A DNA stretch of 64,000 nucleotides, from NCBI RefSeq assembly GCF_006494375.1, contig NZ_VHIZ01000024.1, forward strand, positions 1 to 64,000, in the 5' to 3' direction. Source of the stretch: Pantoea anthophila (GTDB taxonomy: Bacteria > Pseudomonadota > Gammaproteobacteria > Enterobacterales > Enterobacteriaceae). The position numbers and the translations under genes are program-made. The notes beneath the pieces are model-generated. The model made no database searches. It was given only the letters and a program-made list of their open reading frames with translations, and had not been told where the DNA came from. Shown here piece by piece: positions 47,971 to 58,947 of this stretch (the stretch's first letter is position 1; each line of letters begins with the position of its first letter).

Positions 47971-48318
47971 ATGAGTGATGAAGTAGTAGCACTGCCGTTG
48001 CAGTTTACCGACGCCGCAGCCAACAAGGTCAAGAACCTCATTGCCGATGAAGAGAACCCGGCGCTGAAACTGCGTGTCTATATCACCGGTGGCGGTTGCA
48101 GTGGTTTCCAGTATGGCTTCACCTTTGATGACCAGCTGAACGATGGCGACATGACGATTGAAAAGCAGGGCGTCTCGCTGGTGGTTGACCCGATGAGCCT
48201 GCAATATCTGGTGGGTGGATCGGTGGATTACACCGAAGGGCTGGAAGGTTCGCGCTTCATCGTGACCAACCCGAATGCGAAAACCACCTGTGGCTGTGGC
48301 TCCTCTTTCAGTATCTGA
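47971..48318 (+). CDS. erpA: A-type iron-sulfur carrier ErpA
   Basis: 115 residues. Delivers Fe-S clusters to apoproteins, including isoprenoid enzymes IspG/IspH. The three conserved cysteines are in [11 protein letters not shown] and [11 protein letters not shown]. Start has GGAG upstream. Confidence 0.98.
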   Translation: MSDEVVALPLQFTDAAANKVKNLIADEENPALKLRVYITGGGCSGFQYGFTFDDQLNDGDMTIEKQGVSLVVDPMSLQYLVGGSVDYTEGLEGSRFIVTNPNAKTTCGCGSSFSI

Positions 48319-48324
48319 TGATGC

Positions 48325-48345
48325 AGGCCGTCAATCTGACGGCCT
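48325..48345. terminator. Hairpin between convergent erpA and small secreted-protein gene
   Basis: AGGCCGTC-AATCT-GACGGCCT perfect stem, 6 nt after the erpA stop and 3 nt before the end of the convergent gene; short tail CGTTT. Confidence 0.65.
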
Positions 48346-48348
48346 CGT

Positions 48349-48600
48349 TTACCACTCTACCGTTACCAGACGGATTCCCTGCTTCTGACTTCCCTCTGTC
48401 CGGCTCTGGCTCTCTGTAATGCGCGGCTGCGCACTGGCCTGTCTGCCACAGTCAACCTGCGGTGCGGGCTGACCACGTGCCGTGTTAATTTCACAGCGTG
48501 AATAGATGACAAGCCTGGCGCCTATAGAGCCAGTGATCGATCCCGCACAGGCAGATCCGGCGATCGTCAGCCCTATGGCCAGCAGCAGTGCTCTGGTCAT
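48349..48600 (-). CDS. Small exported protein, possibly DUF2574/YehE-like
   Basis: 83 residues from the ATG at 48600 with AGGAA upstream. Signal peptide MTRALLLAIGLTIAGSACA, so periplasmic. The mature part of about 63 residues has two Cys (YSRCEIN and QVDCGR) that could form a disulfide, then a polar Gln/Ser-rich stretch. The layout recalls E. coli YehE (DUF2574); this is a low-confidence resemblance. It sits where E. coli has yadS. Confidence 0.65.
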   Translation of the reverse strand: MTRALLLAIGLTIAGSACAGSITGSIGARLVIYSRCEINTARGQPAPQVDCGRQASAQPRITESQSRTEGSQKQGIRLVTVEW

Positions 48601-48721
48601 ATGAAGTTCCTGGTGTTTAAAAGGCGCCGGGGCGCTAAAAGGAGGGCGAGCATACGTGGCTCGCCCGTCTCTGTTATTGATTAACGGCAAAAAGTGCGGC
48701 GGCTTTAATCAATTCGCTGAT

Positions 48722-49516
48722 TTATCGATCGGGATGCAGGGCCGCACAGAGTTGCTGCGCCGCCAGCAGCAGTCGCGGGCCAGGGCGGCTAAGCCAGTCC
48801 TCGTTGATGGCGATCACCGGCACCCTGAGCTGCGGCTGCCAGAATGTCCGGATATTCTCCGCCTGCTGCGCATCGCCGCCCGTCACTATCGCCTGAGGAT
48901 GGCGCATCAGAACCTGCTCGCGGCTCACCTGCGGCCAGCTGACGCGGCTGTCAGCAAAGATATTCCTGCCCCCGCAGAGGGTAACCATCTCATTCTGCAT
49001 CGTCTCTCTGGCGGCGGTGAACAGCGGTTGCTGGCCAAACTGCAAAAAAAGCGGAACCGCAGCCAGGTGAGTATAGCGCTGGCGCAGCGCCGTTGCCTGC
49101 TGATGTAACTGCCGGGCCGCGCGGGCCGCCTGCTCCGGCCTGGGGCTCCAGTTACCCAGATCGGCCAGCGCCGCGATCATCTCATCCAGCGTCCGCGGAT
49201 CGATCCACTTAACCGGTACACCGAGCTGCTGTAACTGGGCGATCTGCCGCTGCGGATTGCCGCCCCGCCAGGCCAGAACCAGATCGGGTTTAAGCTGCAG
49301 GATCCGTTCTGTTCTGATGCCCTGCCAGTCGGCAACCTGTTCAATCTGTTTTGCCTGTGGCGGAAAGTCGGACCAGGCGCTGACCGCAATCGGGGTGATC
49401 CCGGCGGCAAAGGCGAGCTCGGTGAGATGGGGAGCAAGGGTAATAACGCGGGGTGGGGAAGCCAGCAGGCTGCCGCTCAACAGCAGCAGCCAGCAGAAGA
49501 GCAGGGTTTTAGCCAC
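48722..49516 (-). CDS. btuF: Vitamin B12 periplasmic binding protein
   Basis: 264 residues. Signal peptide [19 protein letters not shown], then [23 protein letters not shown] and VSAWSDFP typical of BtuF; delivers cobalamin to BtuCD. The start is a GTG overlapping the mtn stop (GTGGCTAA, 8 nt), as in E. coli where mtn and btuF are adjacent. Confidence 0.95.
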   Translation of the reverse strand: MAKTLLFCWLLLLSGSLLASPPRVITLAPHLTELAFAAGITPIAVSAWSDFPPQAKQIEQVADWQGIRTERILQLKPDLVLAWRGGNPQRQIAQLQQLGVPVKWIDPRTLDEMIAALADLGNWSPRPEQAARAARQLHQQATALRQRYTHLAAVPLFLQFGQQPLFTAARETMQNEMVTLCGGRNIFADSRVSWPQVSREQVLMRHPQAIVTGGDAQQAENIRTFWQPQLRVPVIAINEDWLSRPGPRLLLAAQQLCAALHPDR

Positions 49517-50207
49517 GCGCCAGATGCGCCAGCAGGTTCTCCACCATCAGTGAAGATTGCTTTGCTGCCACGCTGAGGAACTCATCAAAACTGAGGTGCG
49601 ACGCTTTGTCGGCCACGTCAGAGATGGCCCGCACCACCACAAATGGCACCTGGAACTGATGGCAGACGTGACCGATGGCGGTCGCTTCCATCTCAACCGC
49701 AATCGCCTGCGGGAACTGACTGCGAATGCGCGCCAGCGGTTCGGCGCCGTTGATAAAGGCATCTCCGCTGACCACCAGGCCGCGCACGGCATTCAGATCA
49801 AGCTGTTTAATGAAGGCTTCCGCTGCGGCGATGAGGGTGCTGTCTGCCACGAACGCGGCCGGACAACCCGCCATCTGACCCGGCTCGTAGCCAAAGGCCG
49901 TGACGTCCGCATCGTGATAACGCACTTCTTCAGAGACCACGATATCGCCCACGCTGAGCGACGGCGCTAATCCACCCGCAGAGCCGGTGTTGATCACGAC
50001 GTCAGGCTTGCAGAGTTGCAGCAGCAGCGTGGTACCCAGCGCGGCAGAGGTTTTACCAATGCCCGATTTCAGCAGTGCCACCTCAACGCCCTGCAGGGTG
50101 CCGGTATAAATTTCACAACCCGCCAGCGACAGCGTTTGACGGTTTTCAATTTTGTCGCGCAGCAGTGTGACTTCCTGCTCCATCGCGCCAATAATGCCTG
50201 CTTTCAT
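49509..50207 (-). CDS. mtn: 5'-methylthioadenosine/S-adenosylhomocysteine nucleosidase
   Basis: 232 residues. Cleaves MTA and SAH; clears the by-product of the SpeE reaction and feeds AI-2 synthesis. Catalytic Glu12 (GAMEQE) and Asp in [15 protein letters not shown] and AVEMEATAI substrate-binding motifs. Overlaps btuF by 8 nt; divergent from dgt. Confidence 0.98.
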   Translation of the reverse strand: MKAGIIGAMEQEVTLLRDKIENRQTLSLAGCEIYTGTLQGVEVALLKSGIGKTSAALGTTLLLQLCKPDVVINTGSAGGLAPSLSVGDIVVSEEVRYHDADVTAFGYEPGQMAGCPAAFVADSTLIAAAEAFIKQLDLNAVRGLVVSGDAFINGAEPLARIRSQFPQAIAVEMEATAIGHVCHQFQVPFVVVRAISDVADKASHLSFDEFLSVAAKQSSLMVENLLAHLARG

Positions 50208-50299
50208 AGTGAGTCCCGCTAATGTAAAAAATGAAAAATTAGGGCATAGTTTAGCATGGCATTCAGGGGATTAATTCACGAAAAAATAAGGGGTAATCC

Positions 50300-51790
50300 A
50301 TGTCGGCGATCAATTTCAGGAAGAAGATCAGCTTCTCGCGCCCTTATACCAGTCGAAAAGATCCGGAAGGCGAATATTACATTACCCGCCATTTTGAGAG
50401 CGACCGCGGGCGGATTATCAACTCCGCCGCTATCCGTCGCCTGCAGCAGAAAACACAGGTGTTCCCGCTGGAGCGCAACGCCGCCGTCCGCTCCCGCTTA
50501 ACGCACTCGCTGGAGGTCCAGCAGACCGGCCGCTACATCACCAAAGAGATCCTGCAGACGCTGAAGATGCAGGGCGGGCTGGCGCAGTATGGTCTGGATG
50601 AGTTAGAGGGGGCGTTTGAAAGTCTGATAGAGATGGCGTGTCTGCTGCACGACGTCGGCAATCCGCCGTTTGGCCACTTTGGCGAGGCGGCGATCAACGA
50701 CTGGTTTGAAGAAAATCTGCCTGCCGAACTGGTCGATCCGCTGGTGGCCGGTGTGGAAGGGGAGGCGCAGCGTCAGGCTTTTGATCAGCTCAACGCCACC
50801 ATCCGCCAGGATCTCTGCCATTTTGAAGGCAACGCCCAGGCCATTCGCATGGTGCATACGCTGCTGCAACTCAATCTCAGCTATTCTCAGGTTGCCTGCA
50901 TCCTGAAATATACGGCCCCCGCCTGGTGGCAGGGTGAAAAACCCGCCGAATTTAGCGTCCTGATGAAGAAACCGGGTTTTTATCTCTCTGAACAGGATTA
51001 TATTACCGAGCTGCGTGCTGCCACCAATATGAAAGAGCACCACCGCTTTCCGCTCACCTATATAATGGAAGCCGCGGATGATATCTCCTATTGTATTGCC
51101 GATTTGGACGACGCTGTAGAAAAAGATATCTTCAATGTTGAGAGTTTGTATGAATTTCTCAATAAAGCCTGGGGGCCGGTTAAAAATAATGACGCTTTCA
51201 GCCGGACGATTGGCGAAGCCTGGCGTGAAGCCTGTAATAAAAAACGCCGCAGCCGCAGCGATCAATTTTTTATGTCATTACGCGTAAATGTTCAGAGTGT
51301 ATTGGTCAGCTATGCGGTCAAGCGTTTTGTTGATAATCTGCCGGCCATATTTGACGGCAGTTTCAACCATGCGCTGCTGGAAGATGAGGGTGAAGAGGGG
51401 CGTTTGCTGCAGCTGTTTAAGACCGTCGCCCGTCAGCAGGTCTTTAACCATTCTGAAGTGGAACAGCTGGAACTGCAGGGTTATCGGGTCATCAGGGGCC
51501 TGCTGGAGATCTATCAGCCGCTGATGCGCCTCAATTACGAAGCCTTTACCACGCTGATAAATGAAGATTTCCTGCGTAAGCATCCCATCGAAACCCGGCT
51601 TTTCCATAAGCTCTCCGGTAAACACCGCAAAGCGTATTTACATAAGATGCGTAACCTGGTGGTGGAGCATAAATATCAGCGGCTGTTGTGGGAGCGTTAT
51701 TATCGCTTCCGCCTTATTCAGGATTATATCAGCGGCATGACCGATCTCTATGCCTGGGATGAGTACCGGCGGCTGATGGCCGTAGAATAA
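50300..51790 (+). CDS. dgt: Deoxyguanosinetriphosphate triphosphohydrolase
   Basis: 496 residues (E. coli 505). HD-domain enzyme releasing tripolyphosphate from dGTP. HD metal-binding residues in [26 protein letters not shown] and [18 protein letters not shown]. Ribosome site AAGGGG. degP follows, as in E. coli. Confidence 0.97.
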   Translation: MSAINFRKKISFSRPYTSRKDPEGEYYITRHFESDRGRIINSAAIRRLQQKTQVFPLERNAAVRSRLTHSLEVQQTGRYITKEILQTLKMQGGLAQYGLDELEGAFESLIEMACLLHDVGNPPFGHFGEAAINDWFEENLPAELVDPLVAGVEGEAQRQAFDQLNATIRQDLCHFEGNAQAIRMVHTLLQLNLSYSQVACILKYTAPAWWQGEKPAEFSVLMKKPGFYLSEQDYITELRAATNMKEHHRFPLTYIMEAADDISYCIADLDDAVEKDIFNVESLYEFLNKAWGPVKNNDAFSRTIGEAWREACNKKRRSRSDQFFMSLRVNVQSVLVSYAVKRFVDNLPAIFDGSFNHALLEDEGEEGRLLQLFKTVARQQVFNHSEVEQLELQGYRVIRGLLEIYQPLMRLNYEAFTTLINEDFLRKHPIETRLFHKLSGKHRKAYLHKMRNLVVEHKYQRLLWERYYRFRLIQDYISGMTDLYAWDEYRRLMAVE

Positions 51791-51800
51791 GCCGCCAATT

Positions 51801-51825
51801 GTAAAGAGCGCGAATAAATTTTTAC
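51801..51825 (+). promoter_or_regulatory. Probable CpxR box of degP
   Basis: GTAAAGAGCG...AATAAA...TTTTTAC closely matches the CpxR-protected region of E. coli degP as remembered; placed 21-45 bp upstream of the sigma-E -35. Confidence 0.65.
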
Positions 51826-51845
51826 TTTTGCCTGAAACTTTTTAA

Positions 51846-51873
51846 GGAACTTCGCGCTAAAACATTTATCTCA
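51846..51873 (+). promoter_or_regulatory. Sigma-E promoter of degP
   Basis: GGAACTT (51846-51852), 16-bp spacer, TCTCA (51869-51873, consensus TCTGA). It matches the E. coli degP sigma-E promoter layout. Indicates envelope-stress induction. Confidence 0.85.
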
Positions 51874-51924
51874 CCTTTCGACCACAGCAATGGTCTGAAC
51901 AGTAATCTTACAGAGAAACGAAAA

Positions 51925-53367
51925 ATGAAAAAAAAGACCTTAGTATTAAGTGCGCTGGCGTTAAGCCTGAGCATGGCGCTCGCCCCTGTTACTGTTTCTG
52001 CTGCGCAAACGGCCTCTTCAGATAGCCAGCAACTGCCAAGTCTGGCTCCAATGCTGGAGAAGGTCATGCCGTCTGTGGTCAGTATCAGCGTCGAGGGCAC
52101 CACCACGGTTAAAACTCCCCGCATGCCACAACAGTTTCAGCAATTCTTTGGCGACAATTCGCCTTTCTGCCAGGACGGCTCTCCGTTCCAGGGCTCACCA
52201 ATGTGCCAGGACGGTGGAGCAGGCGGTAACGGCGGAGCGCCAGGCCCGGATACCCAGCAGGAGAAATTCCGCGCGCTGGGATCGGGCGTCATCATTAACG
52301 CCGAAAAAGGCTATGTGGTCACCAACAACCACGTGGTGAACAACGCCACCAAAATTCAGGTGCAGCTGAGCGATGGCCGTCGCTATGACGCCAAAGTCAT
52401 TGGCAAAGATCCGAGCTCCGATATTGCGCTGGTGCAGTTGCAGGACGCCAAAAACCTGACCGCGGTGAAAATCGCCGACTCTGACAGCCTGCGTGTGGGT
52501 GACTACACCGTGGCGATCGGTAACCCTTACGGACTGGGTGAAACCGTGACGTCAGGTATCGTCTCTGCGCTGGGACGCAGCGGCCTGAACGTGGAAAATT
52601 ATGAGAACTTTATTCAGACCGATGCGGCGATTAACCGGGGTAACTCCGGCGGCGCGCTGGTTAACCTCAACGGTGAGCTGATCGGAATTAACACCGCGAT
52701 TCTGGCACCGGATGGCGGCAACATTGGTATCGGCTTTGCTATCCCCAGCAACATGGTGAAAAACCTGACGGCGCAGATGGTGGAGTTTGGTCAGGTGAAA
52801 CGGGGTGAGCTGGGCGTGCAGGGAACAGAGCTGAACTCCGAGCTGGCTAAAGCGATGAAGGTGGACGCACAGCGCGGTGCCTTTGTCAGCCAGGTGCTGC
52901 CGGACTCAGCTGCCGCCAAAGCGGGGATCAAAGCCGGTGACGTGATCGTCTCCATGAACGGCAAACCGCTCAGCAGCTTTGCCTCGCTGCGTGCGGAAGT
53001 GGGCTCACTGCCGGTGGGCACTACGCTGAAGCTGGGACTGCTGCGTGACGGCAAGCCGCTCGATGTCTCTGTCCAGCTGCAGCAGAGCAGCCAGGCGAAA
53101 GTTCAGTCTGCGACCATCTACACCGGCATTGAAGGCGCCGATCTCAGCAACATCGAAGCGGGTGCCAAAGGTGTGCGGGTGGATAACGTCAAACCGGGCA
53201 GTGCCGCGGCGCGTATCGGCCTGAAGAAGGGCGACGTGATTCAGGGCGTTAACCAGCAGGTGGTGACCAACCTGGGCGAGCTGCGTAAAGTCCTCGACAC
53301 CAAACCATCGGTTCTGGCGCTGAACGTGAAGCGTGGCGACAATACGCTCTATCTGCTGATGCAGTAA
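51925..53367 (+). CDS. degP: Periplasmic serine protease/chaperone DegP
   Basis: 480 residues. Signal peptide ends near VSAAQ. Catalytic triad His in TNNHVVNN, Asp in DPSSDIALVQ, Ser in GNSGGAL; two PDZ domains after about residue 285. The LA-loop carries two Cys (FCQDGSP, MCQDGG). Degrades misfolded envelope proteins. Controlled by the adjacent sigma-E and Cpx sites. Confidence 0.98.
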   Translation: MKKKTLVLSALALSLSMALAPVTVSAAQTASSDSQQLPSLAPMLEKVMPSVVSISVEGTTTVKTPRMPQQFQQFFGDNSPFCQDGSPFQGSPMCQDGGAGGNGGAPGPDTQQEKFRALGSGVIINAEKGYVVTNNHVVNNATKIQVQLSDGRRYDAKVIGKDPSSDIALVQLQDAKNLTAVKIADSDSLRVGDYTVAIGNPYGLGETVTSGIVSALGRSGLNVENYENFIQTDAAINRGNSGGALVNLNGELIGINTAILAPDGGNIGIGFAIPSNMVKNLTAQMVEFGQVKRGELGVQGTELNSELAKAMKVDAQRGAFVSQVLPDSAAAKAGIKAGDVIVSMNGKPLSSFASLRAEVGSLPVGTTLKLGLLRDGKPLDVSVQLQQSSQAKVQSATIYTGIEGADLSNIEAGAKGVRVDNVKPGSAAARIGLKKGDVIQGVNQQVVTNLGELRKVLDTKPSVLALNVKRGDNTLYLLMQ

Positions 53368-53387
53368 GCGACGCGTAAAAACCTTTC

Positions 53388-53412
53388 AGGCGGATTGCGG
53401 TCCGCCTTTTTT
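53388..53412 (+). terminator. Rho-independent terminator of degP
   Basis: AGGCGGA-TTGCGG-TCCGCCT followed by TTTTT, 20 nt past the degP stop. Confidence 0.93.
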
Positions 53413-53478
53413 ATGCCCGCTCTCCGCCGTGGCAGAGTGTGATAGTGACCGCAAATCCGGGAAATCAGCGCCTGCCTC

Positions 53479-53492
53479 TGTGCAATTGCACA
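53479..53492. promoter_or_regulatory. 14-bp perfect palindrome upstream of cdaR
   Basis: TGTGCAATTGCACA, 59 nt before the cdaR start; a likely operator. CdaR activates its own gene in E. coli, so autoregulation is a reasonable guess, but the owner of the site is not shown. Confidence 0.55.
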
Positions 53493-53551
53493 ATGCTCCG
53501 CGTGCGACGCCTGCGTATTCTGTTGCTCCCCTATTTTTTCAGGAGTAATGG

Positions 53552-54709
53552 ATGGCTGCCTATCACCTTGATGCCCGGCTGGCGCAGGATATCGTGGCGC
53601 GCACCATGAGAATTATCGACAGCAATGTCAACGTGATGGACGCGCGGGGCCGCATCATTGGCAGCGGCGACCCTGAACGCGTTGGAGAGTTGCACGAAGG
53701 CGCACTGCTGGTGCTCTCTCAGGGACGCGTGGTGGACATTGATGACGCCGTGGCTAAACATCTGCACGGCGTGCGGCCAGGCATCAACCTGCCGCTGCGC
53801 CTGGATGGCGATATTGCGGGTGTGATTGGCCTGACCGGCGAACCGCTGTCGCTGCGTCATTATGGCGAGCTGGTCTGTATGGCGGCAGAGATGATGCTGG
53901 AGCAGGCGCGGCTGCTGCACATGCTGGCCCAAGATAGCCGTCTGCGTGAAGAGCTGGTGCTGAATCTGATCCGCAGTGACACGCTGTCGCCGCAGCTGAC
54001 CGAGTGGGCGCAGCGGCTCGGCATCGACCTCAATCAGCCTCGCGTTGCCGCTGTCATCGAGGTGGACAGCGGCCAGCTCGGCGTGGACAGCGCCATGTCA
54101 GAGTTGCAGAAGCTGCAGACACTGCTGACCACGCCGGAGCGCGATAATCTGATCGCCATTGTTTCGCTGACCGAAATGGTGGTGCTGAAACCCGCCCTGA
54201 ATGCGCATGGACGCCACGATCAGGAGGATCATCGCCGCCGCATCGAGCAGTTGCTGCAGCGGATGAAAGAGAGCGGGCATCTGCGGATGCGTATTGCACT
54301 CGGCAATGTTTTTACCGGTCCCGGCAGCATTGCGCGCTCCTATCGCACCGCCCGCACCACCATGATGGTCGGCAAGCAGCGGATGCCGGAATTACGCAGC
54401 TACTTCTATCAGGATCTGGTGCTGCCGGTGCTGCTCGACAGCCTGCGAGGCGGCTGGCAGGCGAATGAGCTGGCGCGGCCACTGGCAAAGCTTAAAAGCA
54501 TGGATAACAACGGCCTGCTGCGTCGTACGCTGATGGCCTGGTTCACCCACAACGTACAGCCGGGCGCCACTGCGCGCGCGCTGTTTATCCATCGCAATAC
54601 GCTGGAGTACCGGCTGAACCGGATATCTGAACTGACCGGGCTTAATCTTGGGCAGTTTGATGACAGGCTGCTACTCTATGTGGCGCTGCAGCTGGATGAG
54701 CAGGGATAA
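53552..54709 (+). CDS. cdaR: CdaR, regulator of glucarate/galactarate/glycerate use
   Basis: 385 residues. N-terminal sugar-diacid recognition domain (VNVMDARGRIIGSGDPERVGE, GVIGLTGEP), central linker, and C-terminal PucR-type HTH (FIHRNTLEYRLNRISELTGL). Activator of D-glucarate, D-galactarate and D-glycerate operons in E. coli. Ribosome site CAGGAG. Monocistronic. Confidence 0.96.
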   Translation: MAAYHLDARLAQDIVARTMRIIDSNVNVMDARGRIIGSGDPERVGELHEGALLVLSQGRVVDIDDAVAKHLHGVRPGINLPLRLDGDIAGVIGLTGEPLSLRHYGELVCMAAEMMLEQARLLHMLAQDSRLREELVLNLIRSDTLSPQLTEWAQRLGIDLNQPRVAAVIEVDSGQLGVDSAMSELQKLQTLLTTPERDNLIAIVSLTEMVVLKPALNAHGRHDQEDHRRRIEQLLQRMKESGHLRMRIALGNVFTGPGSIARSYRTARTTMMVGKQRMPELRSYFYQDLVLPVLLDSLRGGWQANELARPLAKLKSMDNNGLLRRTLMAWFTHNVQPGATARALFIHRNTLEYRLNRISELTGLNLGQFDDRLLLYVALQLDEQG

Positions 54710-54726
54710 CACGCAAACAGCGGGCA

Positions 54727-54753
54727 TAAAAAAGGCCAGCAGTACTGGCCTTT
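54727..54753 (-). terminator. Terminator of yaeH (minus strand)
   Basis: AAAGGCCAG-CAGTA-CTGGCCTTT stem with an A-run on its left, so the T-tract is on the minus strand, 17 nt past the yaeH stop. It may also stop cdaR transcription weakly. Confidence 0.85.
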
Positions 54754-54769
54754 CCGATCGGGCAGGGAA

Positions 54770-55162
54770 TTAACGACCGTTGCGGGTTAATTTTTCCAGG
54801 TCCGATTCAATCTCACTGATTTTGTGAGAAACCACGCTTTCCAGATGACGCAGGTCATCCAGAATTTTGCGTTTCAGATCCACTTCAACCTGGTCACGCT
54901 GGCAAATCTGGTCCAGTTCGTCGATGACATAACGCAGATTCGGGCTGATCTCCTGAACTTCTTTATAGCCCTGGGTCGCGTGATCGGCCACGACGGTTTT
55001 GCGCTGACGCGGATATTTGAATTTGACGCTTTTCGCGAAAAATTCACCTTTATCTTTGCGGAAGTAGATTTTCAGAATGTCGTTATTCGCTTCCTGACGC
55101 AGGCTGTAGCGATCGATGTCGTCCGGATTACTGATTCCTAAGCTTTTCAGATTGTCATACAT
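54770..55162 (-). CDS. yaeH: UPF0325 family protein YaeH
   Basis: 130 residues. Conserved [24 protein letters not shown] and [29 protein letters not shown]. Basic/acidic cytoplasmic protein with a C-terminal coiled-coil-like helix; function unknown. Downstream of dapD in the same direction. Confidence 0.95.
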   Translation of the reverse strand: MYDNLKSLGISNPDDIDRYSLRQEANNDILKIYFRKDKGEFFAKSVKFKYPRQRKTVVADHATQGYKEVQEISPNLRYVIDELDQICQRDQVEVDLKRKILDDLRHLESVVSHKISEIESDLEKLTRNGR

Positions 55163-55355
55163 GGCGTTGTTTCCATCAAAAGTGAGAAGCGCGCAGTCTT
55201 GTTCATGACGTCAGACAACTGTAGACATAAATCAGCGGGATGAACATTGCGCGACAGGATTTAACTGGCGCGGATTATGACCTGGATGAAATCTAAACGC
55301 ACCCGTTCCTTCGCGGCGCGAATCAGGTTGATTTGGAATGGCTGTAAAGAAAAGA

Positions 55356-55380
55356 TGACGGGCTGGTTTCCAGCCCGTCA
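55356..55380 (-). terminator. Terminator of dapD (minus strand)
   Basis: TGACGGGCTGG-TTT-CCAGCCCGTCA 11-bp stem; on the minus strand the tail is TCTTTTCTTT, 6 nt past the dapD stop. The rest of 55163-55355 shows no gene. Confidence 0.85.
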
Positions 55381-55386
55381 CTGACA

Positions 55387-56211
55387 TCAGTCGATGGTGC
55401 GCAGCAGTTCGTTGATACCGGTTTTGCTCAGGGTTTTCGCGTCAACTTTCTTCACGATCACCGCACAGTAGAGGCTGTAGCTGCCATCTTTAGACGGCAG
55501 GTTACCGGAAACGACGACCGAACCGGCAGGAACGCGGCCGTAATGCACTTCGCCGGTTTCGCGGTCATAAATTTTGGTGCTCTGACCGATATAGACGCCC
55601 ATTGAGATCACGGAGCCTTCTTCAACAATCACGCCTTCAACGATTTCAGAGCGTGCGCCAATGAAGCAGTTGTCTTCGATAATGGTCGGGTTTGCCTGCA
55701 GCGGTTCCAGCACGCCACCGATTCCCACGCCACCTGAGAGGTGAACGTTTTTGCCGATCTGCGCACAGGAGCCGACGGTCGCCCAGGTATCCACCATGGT
55801 GCCTTCATCGACGAAAGCGCCGATGTTGACATAAGAGGGCATCAGCACCGTGTTACGGGCAATGAACGCGCCCTGACGCACTGCCGCAGGCGGCACCACG
55901 CGGAAACCGGCGGCTTTAAAACGCGCCTCATCCCAGCCAGAAAACTTCATCGGCACTTTGTCGTAAAAACGGGTTTCTGCCCCTTCCATGACCTGATTGT
56001 CGTTGATGCGGAAAGAGAGCAGCACTGCTTTTTTCAGCCACTGATGCGTTACCCACTCGCCGTCGATCTTTTCAGAAACGCGCAGTTCGCCGCTGTCCAG
56101 CAGGGCGATCACCTGGTTGATGGCATCACGGGTTTCGCTGTCAACGCTGACGGGGGTAATGTCCGCGCGACGTTCAAAGGCGGATTCGATAACGCTTTGT
56201 AACTGTTGCAT
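55387..56211 (-). CDS. dapD: Tetrahydrodipicolinate N-succinyltransferase
   Basis: 274 residues from the ATG at 56211 (AGGAAA upstream), the E. coli length. Left-handed beta-helix hexapeptide-repeat acyltransferase of lysine/diaminopimelate synthesis; repeats seen in [20 protein letters not shown] and [10 protein letters not shown]...[15 protein letters not shown]. Next to glnD as in E. coli. Confidence 0.98.
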   Translation of the reverse strand: MQQLQSVIESAFERRADITPVSVDSETRDAINQVIALLDSGELRVSEKIDGEWVTHQWLKKAVLLSFRINDNQVMEGAETRFYDKVPMKFSGWDEARFKAAGFRVVPPAAVRQGAFIARNTVLMPSYVNIGAFVDEGTMVDTWATVGSCAQIGKNVHLSGGVGIGGVLEPLQANPTIIEDNCFIGARSEIVEGVIVEEGSVISMGVYIGQSTKIYDRETGEVHYGRVPAGSVVVSGNLPSKDGSYSLYCAVIVKKVDAKTLSKTGINELLRTID

Positions 56212-56292
56212 ATTTTTTTCCTGATCGGTCATGTGCAATGCCGGGCACTTTCCCGGCACAAATAAAAATAGAGGATGATAAATCGTGTCTGG

Positions 56293-58947
56293 TCACACTT
56301 TATCGTTTGGATTAAGGGCCTCTGTCAACCGTTGTTGCAATGCTTTGCGCATTTCTTCGTCCAGCGCCTGCCGCTCACTGTTGGCCAGAATAAAGAGATC
56401 TTCGACCCGTTCGCCGATGGTGCTGATGCGCGCGCCATGCAGTGAAACCCCGAGATCGGCAAAGACTTCACCAACCCGGGCCAGCAGACCCGGCTGGTCC
56501 AGCGCCACCAGTTCCAGGTAGCTGCGCCGGTCGGTGTGGGTCGGCAGGAAGTTGACCTCGGTGTCCACACTAAAGTGCCGGAGTTTGGCTGACGGTCGGC
56601 GGGTGCGCGGCGGCACCCACTGCGACTGGGTTATCGCCTGCTCCAGCGCCTGAATGATCATCGGATGGCGATCCGGGGAGAGCGGACTGCCATCGGGTTC
56701 CAGCACAATAAAGGTATCCATGGCCATGCCGTCGCGGCTGGTGAAGATCTGAGCGTCATGGACGCTGAGATTGCGGCGGTCCAGTTCACCGGCGACAGCG
56801 GCAAACAGGTGGGGGCGATCGGGGCTCCAGATAAAAATCTCCGTTCCGCCGCGCGTGGCCTGCGGGCTGACCAGCACCAGCGGCTTCTTCAGGTCATGCA
56901 CCAGCAGATGGCGGGCATGCCAGGCGATCTGATTTGGCGTATGGCGCAGGAAGTAGTCAGCGCGGCAGCGATTCCAGATCTGATGCAGGCGCTCCTCATC
57001 TATATTGTCCATCCGCAGCAGCGCCAGCGCCTGCAGACGATGATGGCGCACCCGCTCGCGCAGATCCGGACTGTTCTCCATGCCACGACGCAGCTGCTTC
57101 TCCGTGGCGAAAAAGAGTTCGCGCAGCAGGCTCTGCTTCCAGCTGTTCCAGAGGCTCTCGTTGGTGGCGCAGATATCGGCCACCGTCAGGCAGACCAGAT
57201 AGCGCAGCCGGTTTTCGTTCTGCATCACCTCCGCGAACTGCTGGATGACCGTCGGGTCCTGAATATCGCGCCGCTGAGCCGTGACCGACATCAGCAGATG
57301 ATGGCGCACCAGCCAGGCCACCAGCTGTGTTTCCCGCGAGTTGAGGCCGTGCATCTCCGCGAAGTCGAGCGCGTCCTGTGCGCCGAGAATCGAGTGGTCA
57401 CCGCCGCGCCCCTTGGCGATGTCATGCAGCAGCGCGGCCATCAGCAGCAGCTCCTGCTGAGGCAGGCGCGGCCACAGCTCGACGCACAGCGGATGCTGCG
57501 GACGGGTAGACTCGCTGGCGAAGCTCTCCAGCTTCTGCAGGACGCGAATGGTGTGCTCATCCACGGTGTAGGCGTGGAACAGATCAAACTGCATCTGGCC
57601 GACAATATGGCCCCACAGCGGCGTATAGGCCCACAGCACGCTGTGGCGATGCATCGGCACCAGCGCCCGGCTGACCGCGCCAGGATGGCGCAGAATCGAC
57701 ATAAACGTGCGGCGCGCCTCCGGGATCTGACACAGCGGCTGTTTCAGATGGCGGCGGGCATGGCGCAGGTGACGCAGGGTGGTGGAGTAGATGCCTTTGA
57801 TGTTCTCGTTGCGCACCATGACGTAGAACATGCGCAGGATCGCCTGCGGCTCACGGGTGAACAGCGTTTCATCACGCAGGTCGATCAGGTCGCCACGCAG
57901 CTGAAAGTCGTCATCGACAGGTCTGGGCTTCTCATTGGTGGAGAGCGCCAGAATCGCCTCATCAAACAGCTGTAACAGCATCTGGTTCAGTTCACCGATG
58001 CGTCGCGTACCCCGGTAGAAATCCTTCATCATCCGCTCGACCGGCTCGTTGCCTTCGCCCTGATAGTTCAGGCGCTGCGCCACGCTGAGCTGGCGATCAA
58101 ACAGCAGGCGGTTATCGTAGCGGGGCAGGGAGAGGTGCAGCGCAAAGCGGATGCGCCAGAGAAACGCCTGGCATTCGTTGAGTTCGCTGCGCTCTGCCTC
58201 GGTGAGAAAGCCAAAGCCGACCATCTCATCCAGCGTAGTGGCACCGAAATGGCGTCGGGCGACCCATTGCAGCGTATGAATGTCACGCAGGCCGCCGGGG
58301 CTGCTTTTAATATCCGGCTCAAGGTTGTAGCTGGTGCCGTGATAACGTTTGTGGCGCTCCTGCTGCTCTTCGATTTTGGCGGCAAAAAAGCGGGATGAGG
58401 GCCAGAAGCCGTCGCTGAAGACGTTCTTCTGCAACTCCAGGAACAGCGCCACGTCGCCGGTCAGCATGCGTGACTCAATCAGATTGGTGGCGACGGTGAG
58501 GTCAGATAGCCCCTCCAGCAGACACTCCTCCAGCGTGCGCACGCTGTGGCCCACTTCCAGCCGCAGATCCCACATCAGGGTCAGCAGTTCGCTGGTGCGC
58601 TGCGCCGCCTGCTCATCCAGCGGCTGACGGCTGAGGATCAGCACATCGATGTCAGAGAGCGGGTGGAGTTCGGCCCGCCCATAGCCGCCCACGGCCACCA
58701 GCGCGATGGCGGGCATCGCATCGAAGCCAAAGAAGCGCCACAGGCGGCGCAGCAGCTGATCGATAAACAGCGTGCGGGCATCAATCAGCTGTTCCACGGC
58801 TTCACCGGCGTCGAATGCTGCAGCCAGATGCTGCTGGAAATGTTCCAGCCGCGGCTTCAGCAGCTCGCGCGTCAGCTGATCGTCACCCCATTCGGCCGGT
58901 GAATCGACCAGACCGTTTTTTACCTCTTCCGACAGGCTCACGCTCAT
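56293..58947 (-). CDS. glnD: Bifunctional uridylyltransferase/uridylyl-removing enzyme GlnD
   Basis: 884 residues from the ATG at 58947. Uridylylates and deuridylylates PII in response to glutamine. Nucleotidyltransferase motif [20 protein letters not shown] domain [15 protein letters not shown], two C-terminal ACT domains (the second with [19 protein letters not shown]). The in-frame TTG at 58971 lies in the T-tract of the upstream map terminator and is rejected. Confidence 0.97.
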   Translation of the reverse strand: MSVSLSEEVKNGLVDSPAEWGDDQLTRELLKPRLEHFQQHLAAAFDAGEAVEQLIDARTLFIDQLLRRLWRFFGFDAMPAIALVAVGGYGRAELHPLSDIDVLILSRQPLDEQAAQRTSELLTLMWDLRLEVGHSVRTLEECLLEGLSDLTVATNLIESRMLTGDVALFLELQKNVFSDGFWPSSRFFAAKIEEQQERHKRYHGTSYNLEPDIKSSPGGLRDIHTLQWVARRHFGATTLDEMVGFGFLTEAERSELNECQAFLWRIRFALHLSLPRYDNRLLFDRQLSVAQRLNYQGEGNEPVERMMKDFYRGTRRIGELNQMLLQLFDEAILALSTNEKPRPVDDDFQLRGDLIDLRDETLFTREPQAILRMFYVMVRNENIKGIYSTTLRHLRHARRHLKQPLCQIPEARRTFMSILRHPGAVSRALVPMHRHSVLWAYTPLWGHIVGQMQFDLFHAYTVDEHTIRVLQKLESFASESTRPQHPLCVELWPRLPQQELLLMAALLHDIAKGRGGDHSILGAQDALDFAEMHGLNSRETQLVAWLVRHHLLMSVTAQRRDIQDPTVIQQFAEVMQNENRLRYLVCLTVADICATNESLWNSWKQSLLRELFFATEKQLRRGMENSPDLRERVRHHRLQALALLRMDNIDEERLHQIWNRCRADYFLRHTPNQIAWHARHLLVHDLKKPLVLVSPQATRGGTEIFIWSPDRPHLFAAVAGELDRRNLSVHDAQIFTSRDGMAMDTFIVLEPDGSPLSPDRHPMIIQALEQAITQSQWVPPRTRRPSAKLRHFSVDTEVNFLPTHTDRRSYLELVALDQPGLLARVGEVFADLGVSLHGARISTIGERVEDLFILANSERQALDEEMRKALQQRLTEALNPNDKV

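Noticed and set aside
56665..57975. 436-codon plus-strand frame opposite glnD
   Set aside because: Shadow of glnD; His/Gln/Arg-rich, no start site or homology.
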